Origin: Chlorops oryzae
Lineage: Eukaryota > Arthropoda > Insecta > Diptera > Chloropidae
Direction: 5' to 3'
DNA: 64,000 nt
Assembly: GCA_020466095.1 (NCBI GenBank)
Contig: CM035806.1
Span: forward strand, 51,561,783-51,625,782
Shown here: positions 56,293 through 64,000 of the stretch, in pieces
Position numbering within the stretch: the stretch's first letter is position 1
How the letters are laid out: each line of letters starts with the position of its first letter
Notes under the pieces: model-generated
Seen by the model: only the letters and a program-made list of their open reading frames with translations
The model's database searches: none
What the model was told of the DNA's origin: nothing
Program-made: the position numbers and the translations under genes

Positions 56293-58007
56293 AAGTAAGA
56301 AAGCTAAAGTCGGTCAAGCCTCTCCATTTGCGGGCATGGCAGTGGGTGGGCCACATTAAATTTTTGTCCTACACATTTAATTCGCCTTGGTCAACCTATG
56401 CTGCGAATTTTAAGTTTTTACGCCTTCCCAAGCAGCAAAATAGAGCGATTCGACCAGCAGCAAGTCGAATCGACCTATTTTGGTTGAAAATACCCTATTT
56501 CTAACCTATTTTCCGGCCTTAAATATGACCTAACTTAAAAGTCCGTTCCGAAGGTCCAAATTACCTCTATTCTACCTATTTCATGACTTCAAAGTCGCTT
56601 CGACTTCCAAGTCGATTTTTGGTCGAAAATAGGTAAAAAATTCCCTATTGAGTGACTTAAAATTGACTTAACTTTGAATTCCAAATAAGGTAATTTTTCA
56701 AGGCAAACAGACCAATTTTTTGACTAAAATTCGACTTTAAAGTCCGTTTGACTTATAGGGCGAAATAGGGTCAAAAGTTGACTTATTTTGTTGCATGCTT
56801 CGACTTCAAAGTCGAGTGGACTTGATTTTTGGACTTCATAGTCGGTTTGACTTTAAAGTCGAAATAGGTCAAAATAGGTCGAGCTCCGCCATGTTTTTCG
56901 AATGGCAAATTGAGAATTATTCTTCTGCATATGTTTTTTCTTTAAGAAAAACATTTTTTTTCAAGCAATATTTATTTAATTTCCATCAATGAGAAAGCCC
57001 CTTAAAAATGAAGAAGTAGAAGGAACACTTTCACGAAAAATCTCAGCGGGCATATGTTTTTGGGACTTATTAAGCGCAAAATAATTTTTAATGAAGTCCA
57101 TATTTTATTTATTATTTATTTCTTAAGACACACGAAGAAGAAAATCTCTCGTTCATTTCTGCTTTCGAGTAATACGAATGACTGAGTAAGATATTATGTA
57201 TTTATATCTTTCTCTGTTACTCTCTCTCTCACTTTTTTCGTTTCCTTTTACGTTCTCTTTCGTTTTACTCATAAGTCCAATTAGGTCGAAAATTGGTCAT
57301 TGCGACTTCTTTTCGACTAATATTAGGTAAACGGACTTCTTTTCGCCCTGACTTTGAAGTCGAAATGCCCTATTATGACCTATTATTACCGCCAATCGAC
57401 TTCCAATCTATTCCCCACTTACGTCGACTCGACGTCGAATCGACGTAATTTCGACCTATTTAGGTTAGGTCAAGTAAATATTCTGACCTAATATAGGTAA
57501 GAATTTACCAATTTTCTACCTATTTTGCTACTTGGGTTATACTTCGGAAGTTACGATAAGCCCTTATTTGTGGGCTTATTTGAGGGCGGCGTCCATTTTT
57601 TTCCAGGATATGTCCCTTTTTGTAGTTTACCAGTACACCAAATATCAATGGAATGTGTTGAGTGGTTTGGAAGTTACAAGCATTTTACTGAAAACACAAG
57701 AAATTCATTTTTGGGCGTGGCAGTGGGCGGATGTCTGCCATTTTTACTTAGGATCATACTCGAATCCCGATATACCTGTGTGCCAAATTTCGACTTGGTT
57801 GGTCCAGCCGTTTCGGAGGAGATCCGACCACGGACAGACGGATAGACGGACAGACGGACGGACGGACGGACGGACATGTCTAAATCGATTCAGTTTTTGA
57901 TCCTGATCATTTCTATATATATATGTCTATATCTCCGGAGCTTAGTTCTCCCTGTTACAAGATTTGCACAAAACTAGTATACCCTGCTTACGCTGGGTAT
58001 AAAAATC
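56293..58007 (-). mobile_element. DINE-1/Helentron-like element, minus strand, split
   Basis: The minus-strand 3' end (AAAGTCGGTCAAGCC before AAGTAAGAAAGC on the plus strand) lies at about 56293-56426. The rest follows at 57537-58007, with a GGACGGACGGAC tract (57837-57878) and CGCTTACGCTGGGTATAAA-type start. The gap is the element 56427-57536. Confidence 0.78.
56427..57536. mobile_element. 1.1-kb TIR element with GACTTTAAAGTC/AAATAGGTC motifs
   Basis: Ends CCCAAGCAGCAAAATAG and CTATTTTGCTACTTGGG are inverted with one mismatch. Both subterminal zones are dense in AAATAGGTCGAA and GACTT(C/T)AAAGTC palindromes. It interrupts a DINE-like element. No target duplication is clear by comparison with intact copies. 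Confidence 0.75.
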
Positions 58008-58189
58008 CAAAGGCAACAATTTGACTTCCCCTGAAAGTATGCTTCACTTTTTCAATAAATGTGATGGAAATTGAAAACAAGCACTTATTAAATACCAATT
58101 ACCGTTGCGATTACAACGAAGTTTTGCACAATAATTCTACTAAATACAAGTAATTAACGTTATCGTCATTATTCTGTCATAAGGTAACT

Positions 58190-59122
58190 TACCCAAATAA
58201 GGCCTTGCTAACGGTTTTTGCCACATTAGCGAAAATTGGTCAAATTTAGAGAGAGTTTGGATCTTAATCGCTTTTGTTTGATCTTATCTTTATTTGAAAA
58301 TGTGAAAAAAGTACCAAAACGTGCTTAAATACTATTCATTTGAGACATTTTATAAATTGTTCTTTTTTTTTGCCATATTAGGAACCCCATGTCTTAATAA
58401 GGCCCAGTGCCGATTGCTCTCACAACGTGCGAACAAATAAAGAAAAAGTTAAAACTATTATCTGATTTCATTGTAGTTGAAGTTTGAGATCAAAAATTAA
58501 CATAAATACTCTTTCCAGCTCTTCTTATATTAACTAATATTTTTAAAACTCAACTTTGTATATTCAAGTGCAGGTACAAGGCATTATCGATAATAATTTT
58601 TTTTAACTTCCTGCCCATTGCAGTGAAAGGCTTTCTTTCTCATTGTTATTAACTGCTTGGTATATTAAGGTCCCTTTAGGGCCTCGAAAAAAAATTTTTT
58701 TTTTTTAAGAAACAGTTCCAAGGTGACTATTGTGGGCCTTATTAAGCCCACTCAATATAATTTTGTCGACAAGGTATTCAACGGAATACAACAAAGCCAG
58801 GGGTTTTTTCCACCTTTTTAATTTGAATAAAGTCCGAATTTTTGTATGGGCATCAAGATTTTACAAAATTATCAACAATTTTTAGAAAAACGTTGTTTTT
58901 GTTCTCACGCAAAATTAGATCAAGCACGTTGTTTTCACTTCTGCCGACTTTGTTGGACGATAACTATTCACTCAGCTACGCAATCGAAGCAATTTTTTTT
59001 TTGCTTTGTGAAGTAAATATAAACGCTTTAAAACAAGCCAAAAATTATTATAATGAGATTGCTAGAAATATGTTTTTTTTTAATCGGGCCTTATTAAGGA
59101 CCATGGCCTTATTTGGCTGGAG
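58190..59122. mobile_element. Possible TIR element with TTAATAAGGCCC motifs
   Basis: CCAAATAAGGCC at the left and GGCCTTATTTGG at the right are exact inverted 12-mers. AATAAGGCC or its complement recurs at about 58397, 58735 and 59086. No target duplication found, so this is tentative. Confidence 0.4.
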
Positions 59123-59402
59123 TACCTTAAATATTGTATATAGCAACATGAACTAAATATATATACTTTTTAATGAAGTTTGTCATAACTTTTCAACCGC
59201 GATATCTCAAAAACTAGAGCCAAATTCAGCGCCCCCAATTATGTTTACGAGATTTGTCTTCATGTTGTCGGTAAAAAAAAAAAAAAAGTACAAAATTCAA
59301 GCACAGTGTAATCAACGACATTTTAGATCTAATATTTTAATAAAATGTTTGAAGATTTTTTCCACATCATACAATATGCGTAGGTATGCATCTGAATTCT
59401 TT
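59123..59402. other. 3' flank of gene C
   Basis: AT-rich. On the minus strand an ATTAAA variant polyadenylation signal (plus coordinates 59336-59341) lies about 60 bases past the stop codon of gene C. Confidence 0.4.
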
Positions 59403-62400
59403 CTACTTGATGCAGTAATCAACTTCGGGCGTTTTAGCTCGAATCCACTTAATGAACGCTGCGATGCGTGTATTCACGGACGGCCGTTGAGCTGCACAAG
59501 CGAAGCCATAGCTGACGATACCGACAGCAAAAAGGCGTTCGTTCCTTGCGTACAAAGCACCGCCGGAATCATACTGACACGTGTCCCGACCCGGCGTGAA
59601 GGTGCAAAAAACACCTGATGGCACTGTGCGCAGCAGTCGACGACACTGGTCCGTTCCGAGAACGTCGAGTGTTGTTTTCAACAATTGCAACGACTGTTGC
59701 CCACCAAAGGATGTGGTACCCCAACCGGCTGTATCCAAACGCTGTCCGGGCAGCGGTGGTCTTCGAGGCTTATCGTAGCCTGGTATCTCACGAGCTAGAA
59801 TTGGCAGGCATGCCGGACCGACATTTCGATGCCATTCCATGGGCAAACGCGTGCGCAAAATTGCGATGTCGTTGCGCAGGCTTCTTGTGTTCATATGGAA
59901 CTGCTCGTGCCGTATTATGGCTGCCACCTCGTACGTACGTGTATTCAGCGACTCCAGTACTGCATAAAAATAATAAAAAAAAAGTAATTTTTTTTTTGTA
60001 TAAATTCAAGAAAAATTTTAATCAGAGCAACAGAAAAATTAGTTTTGTTATTCAACGTCCTTAAAGTATGCAGTTGATTATAGGAAAAACCAATTTACAA
60101 ACAACAGGGGTATTCAAAGAGGCGTGTTAAAAACGTTGGAAAGTCGGAAAATTGAAAAATCGGAAAATTGCGACTTCTTAAAAAATATTTTTTTTGTTTC
60201 TTGCACAACTTTTTAAGCAGATAAAGTTTTCCGATTTTCCGACTTTACTGTTTTCCGACACCTTAATGATTTAAAGCCGATGAAGCGAAGATTAAAGGCG
60301 ATCAGTATGTACATACGTATTTAAATTTCCAGAATCTACCACCAGGGCTCGGATTTTGTTGACTTTTATAAAGTTAAAGCATACTTTATGGAGTACAAAT
60401 TTTGTTCAACTCACACTCACGCTAAGATTCAAATCGACTTTTAATTTCAATATGAATTTCATTTGAAGCTAGAAAAGCGGTTCAACTTCGCTAAACTTAT
60501 TCGCAAAATGTTGGTAAGAAAAATTGCTTTCCACAATAAAGTATGCCTTAAATTAAAAAAAAAGTCAACAAAATCCGAGCCCTGACTGTGCGATAAATTC
60601 TAAGCATTTACATGCATAGTTTTTGGGTGCGCTGAATTCAAATATTTTCTGTTGCCCTAATTCAAAAGTCTCTTTCACCTGTTGAAAGATCATTCTCGCC
60701 GACCACCACACGAATTGATTCCGAAAGATTCGTTTCTGATGTTATGAAACAATGCGCTGCCGATAGCAAATAGTAATGATGGACTGGAAAATTGATGGAG
60801 ATTAGATACCGATAAAAATAAATCGATTTTTCAGTCAAAAAATTTTGTTTTTGCTTCTTACTTATAGCAGCACCACAAAAAATTCGGTTGCTTTGTACCG
60901 TCTTAATGCCTGCCATCGATGGGAACTCATTGACTCCGGCAACGCCCGTTGCGCCAGCGATCTTCAAGGACACACTCCAACCACAATCGCAGGGTGGCTG
61001 AACAACTTCAATTAGACACGAAAACCGACCGCCGCCTTTATTGCCAACGTAGCCATTGTACTGATTGTCGATTAGACTCGAATTGTCGCTTATCACAATT
61101 CTAGCACTGCGTTCGGGAAGATCATTCAGGATTTTACTTGTACCTTTTTCAACATCTTCAATGCCATTCGATTTTGTTTCCTCAACTGTTGTTGCTGTAG
61201 TTGTTGTTGTTATTGTTGTTCCATTCAACTGCTCGTTTACGATGAGATTTTTACTCAATAATTTAGTTAAATATATAAAAGCGTTAGTTTCACTCGAATT
61301 TTGTGGATCAAACGACGTTGAATTGACTGTCGAAATACTATGATAATTGCGATCAGATTCCTTGTCGTCATCACTTTTCAAATCAATACCAGCACTTTTG
61401 AACATATCTCTTTGGTAAAACGGAGGAGAAATATACGAAATAGCTGCATAATTCATGAAACTTCGCCTTTGAAACTGAGCAGACTCACAAAAATAGTCCG
61501 AATCAGTGAAAAGTTCGCTGCCTTCACTGTTGAAAATAAACACATCGCCCTTGCAGCGTGGTATTGTGGATGCCTAGCGAAAGAATTAAAGAAAGAAAGG
61601 ACATCTTTTAAATAAAAAAAAAAAACTTTCACTTAAAAACAATACAATAGAAAATATATTGATTTGACACCCTCAAAGTATGCATGCATTCGTATGTTTT
61701 GTATTATTTACAATAATAAAATCGATTTACACTATTTGAAACTTTTACCAAATGAAGCTCAATTAAGGCTCTAAGGAGATCCCAAACGCCTTGGTTAATA
61801 TGTGTTCAGATAGACATTCTCCTACAAGATCGAACAGCTTTCTGACAATCGGAATAATCGCAAATATTTGTATGCATACTTTTTGGTGTTTGGTGCTGCA
61901 ATAAATTATTTTCCATTGACCTTAATAATTAGGGCAACAGAAAATAGAGTGAAAATCGGTTATAACGATGTCGAAGGGAACAGCAAAAATCCATCGTTAT
62001 AACCGATAATCGCTATAAGCGGTATCGTTATAACCGATTTTAACTGTATTTAAATTCAGTACCCAAATGTAGGCATTTGAATATTCCGAATATTTCCGAT
62101 GGTGACAAATCTGTCCATTCTTGTCGGTTTGCCCGTTTCATTACATCTTGAGGTAGGGGCTTAATAGATTTGCGGTAATCTTTAAAGCCTTAATTTTAAG
62201 CGCCGTTTATGAAGGCTTAAAATGATAGATAGTTGGTTTCTAAATATTCAAATTCCATTAAAATCTTTTCCATTGACCTTAACTAAGGTTTATAGCCCTA
62301 ACTGACTTACCACATTTAGAGTAACGCTGCACGTAAACCTAAGCTCATGATCTAATGGAGCACGTACTGTATAGCGACAAGATGTTCCGATCGGATATTC

Positions 62401-62553
62401 AGCCGGATAGTATGGCGAATTAATATAGATCTTTTGACCTTGTTTCAATTCCAAAACATGATTACACGATTCGAAGAGGCCAGCAACGGTACGCAGTGGT
62501 CCCAGACACAGTATAATCGACAATATAAACGATGCTAAGAGCTTCAGTGTCAT
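59403..62553 (-). CDS. CUB-domain trypsin-like serine protease with large CUB insertion (gene C)
   Basis: Third member of the protease cluster, on the opposite strand. Exons in coding order: 62553-62311, 61573-60862, 60783-60679, 59959-59403, giving 538 aa; all junctions are GT-AG and in frame. Start chosen at MTLKLLASF because it opens directly into a signal peptide (about residues 1-24). First CUB half about residues 26-81 (SPYYPAEYP, CRYTVRAPLD); second half 82-129 and 259-275, separated by a roughly 130-residue polar insertion. CDCGW linker; activation after Lys285 (KIAGATG); His329 (SAAHC), Asp384 (NDIAIL), Ser485; Asp479 in the S1 pocket. Before Asp-Ser it has Tyr instead of Gly, and the motif ends GGA rather than GGP. 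The last intron of genes A and B is missing. Substrate unknown; the enlarged CUB suggests a changed partner (inference). Confidence 0.92.
60353..60584. mobile_element. MITE in intron 3 of gene C
   Basis: Exact inverted ends CAGGGCTCGGATTTTGTTG, more than 20 bp long. The CAG start suggests hAT, but the flanking octamers do not match. Internal AAGCATACTTTAT motifs are mirrored near 60540. Confidence 0.75.
61947..62046. mobile_element. 100-bp pogo-like MITE in intron 1 of gene C
   Basis: GAAAATCGGTTATAACGA at the left is mirrored as TCGTTATAACCGATTTT at the right, with TA on both sides. Non-coding, almost fully palindromic. Confidence 0.7.
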
Positions 62554-63850
62554 TGCAAGAGTTCTCGGAGCCAAGAATATTCGCTCCAAAGCCGTTTAAA
62601 GAAACCAATTGAAGTGACCGTTCCAACGTCCGTTTGAAGAACGAATGAAGTTGAAAGTCATGTTACAATTCCATTCGAACCCATGTCCAACCACGAGTTC
62701 ATTACATTTGGTGTCCACACTCTTTCTCTCTTTTCTGAGGCCCGGCCCTACATATTTCTACGACATAATTAGCTGTAATCAAGGGTTTCGCACATAAGTT
62801 GCAATCCAGTTTCATATTTTTTCGTTTGTTTGTTATTTTTTGTTGTTGCTGTTTTTTTTTTTTTTTTTTTTTTTTTGTTTTTCATCGTTAATTGCACTGG
62901 ACACGCTATGGATACAGTTTGAACCGCAGTATGAACGTGAATGATAAGAATAGGTACGGTGGAATCAAAGCTGCTGAAGCTATAGAGTTCAAACGAAGCG
63001 GGTTCAAAAAAGAATTATAAAATAAAATCAATCTTCACTTTTTTCACTCGTGCACTCGCTCACTCACTTCCTCAATGAAAAGCCGCCAACAATTCATTCA
63101 CTTTTTCGCTTCTCTTTCAGTTTTGCTTTTATTTTTCTTTATTCTTCTCTGGCTCTGGATCCGCTTGCTTTCTGCAGTAATTTGAGCGACGCGTCGTCAT
63201 GTTTGCTCACGGTTAACCAACTCGACTTGAAGAATTCGGAGCTCGGAGTTGAACCCTTCGAATCCATACGTATCTTTTCAACCTTCGCTTCATGGTACTG
63301 TCTCCATGGCTGATGCTTTCGTCGCGTTCTTTGATTCTTTGCTTTGTCGCTTCTATGCTTCTTTGGGCCTTATGTCGTCATCGTTGCGGTCTAATGCCAA
63401 AATCGGACAGCATGTAATTGCTCCCGCACGCCAAGAGAAGGGAATGGAAAAGAATATTGCTGGGAAACACGCTAAAAAACGGTGCTAAGTGCCACCTAGA
63501 GCTGACGATTGAGTGCTTGATTCTTGATTTTCGACACGCATTTCAGTGGAGCACCGAGGGTTTTCCTTGCCTCTTTTACGTCCCTTCAAACTGTTGTTTT
63601 CTTTCTTTTTGAAGGTATCAACTTCTGTGCTTTAGTCTTTTCGAAATTCTAGATGATCGAGTTGAAGCCCCATGACCTATTAGACTGGAGGAACTGTGTT
63701 TTGATTATTCTTCTTTCATTAGGTTTTTCTTTGGATTTCGTTTTTGCTCTGGAAATTTTGTGTGTGTTAGAATCTCAAGGTTATTTGATGGGGGGAAATA
63801 GTGTTGCAGGCGAAAAATAGTGTGCGAGCATAAGCCCGATATGGGAGGTA
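62554..63850. other. Upstream flank of gene C
   Basis: No repeat family recognised; poly-T run at about 62850-62875. Less AT-biased than the transposon-rich areas and so a plausible regulatory region. Open frames at 63050-63612 lack recognisable domains. Confidence 0.4.
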
Positions 63851-63856
63851 GCGTCT

Positions 63857-63995
63857 GATGGTAGCGTCTGTCCAACGAAACCAAAATTAATTGGACCAAC
63901 GCTGCGTTGGCACAAGCCAAGAAGAATGCCCAAATGCAGGCCAAGGCATTGCAGCAATTAAAACCAACAGTAACAATAGTGCGCGGGAATCGTTA
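63857..63995 (+). CDS. Possible 3' coding exon of an unknown gene
   Basis: After a potential acceptor (GATGGTAG, ending about 63862) an open frame includes NWTNAALAQAKKNAQ and continues ALQQLKPTVTIVRGN to a TAA at about 63995. The alanine/glutamine/lysine-rich composition differs from the surrounding non-coding DNA. It may be an exon of a neighbouring gene cut by the window edge. There is no homology I recognise, so this stays tentative. Confidence 0.28.
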
Positions 63996-64000
63996 AAGAT

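Noticed and set aside
58842..59156. 104-codon plus-strand frame
   Set aside because: Lies inside a probable TIR element; no domain and no splice or start context.
59581..60064. Plus-strand frames of 65-148 codons
   Set aside because: Antisense shadows of the last exon of gene C.
1..64000. CRISPR arrays, bacterial operons, riboswitches or rho-independent terminators
   Set aside because: The window is eukaryotic with spliced genes; the AATCGAT and 101-bp arrays are tandem repeats without unique spacers.

Overview
This window is nuclear DNA from an insect, most likely a higher fly (Diptera, Schizophora; a tephritid-like genome would fit, but the species cannot be fixed from sequence alone). 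The reasons are short GT-AG introns, strong AT bias, abundant CA/GT and CAG microsatellites, DINE-1/Helentron-like repeats with (GTCC/GTCT)n cores, a mariner element, and serine proteases of the insect CUB type. There is no bacterial-type gene packing.

The firm gene content is a cluster of three related secreted CUB-trypsin serine proteases, reconstructed exon by exon. Gene A (23129-25101, +, 5 exons, 412 aa) and gene B (29636-33571, +, 6 exons, 406 aa) lie head to tail. Gene C (59403-62553, -, 4 exons, 538 aa) faces them. All three have a signal peptide, a CUB domain, a CDCGW linker, a Lys/Arg activation site and a full His-Asp-Ser triad with a trypsin-type Asp in the S1 pocket. All three replace the usual Gly before the catalytic Asp-Ser pair with Phe or Tyr. 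Gene C also carries a roughly 130-residue Ser/Thr/Asn-rich insertion inside its CUB domain. Shared intron positions and phases show descent from one ancestor.

Most of the remaining sequence is mobile DNA, often nested. It includes a mariner with an open DD34D transposase inside the last intron of gene B; at least six DINE-1/Helentron-like copies; several families of tRNA-derived SINE; and a large set of hAT-like elements (8-bp target duplications), PIF/Harbinger-like elements (TTA/TAA duplications) and pogo-like elements (TA duplications). Many of these have arrays of short palindromic motifs behind their terminal repeats. A 1.8-kb TTATG pentamer satellite (19476-21304) sits inside a dispersed repeat whose sister copy at 28375-28955 still holds only a two-unit seed.

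Layout: 1-19 kb is non-coding and repeat-rich, with two less AT-biased, microsatellite-rich islands (about 2.4-3.1 and 8.9-10.2 kb). 19.4-22.7 kb is satellite, SINE and MITE. 23.1-33.6 kb holds genes A and B plus a decayed unidentified coding region (27.2-27.9 kb). 34-41.5 kb is repeats with a recent segmental duplication. 42-58 kb is nested transposons. 59.4-62.6 kb is gene C. 62.6-64 kb is its upstream flank, with a possible exon of another gene at the very edge.
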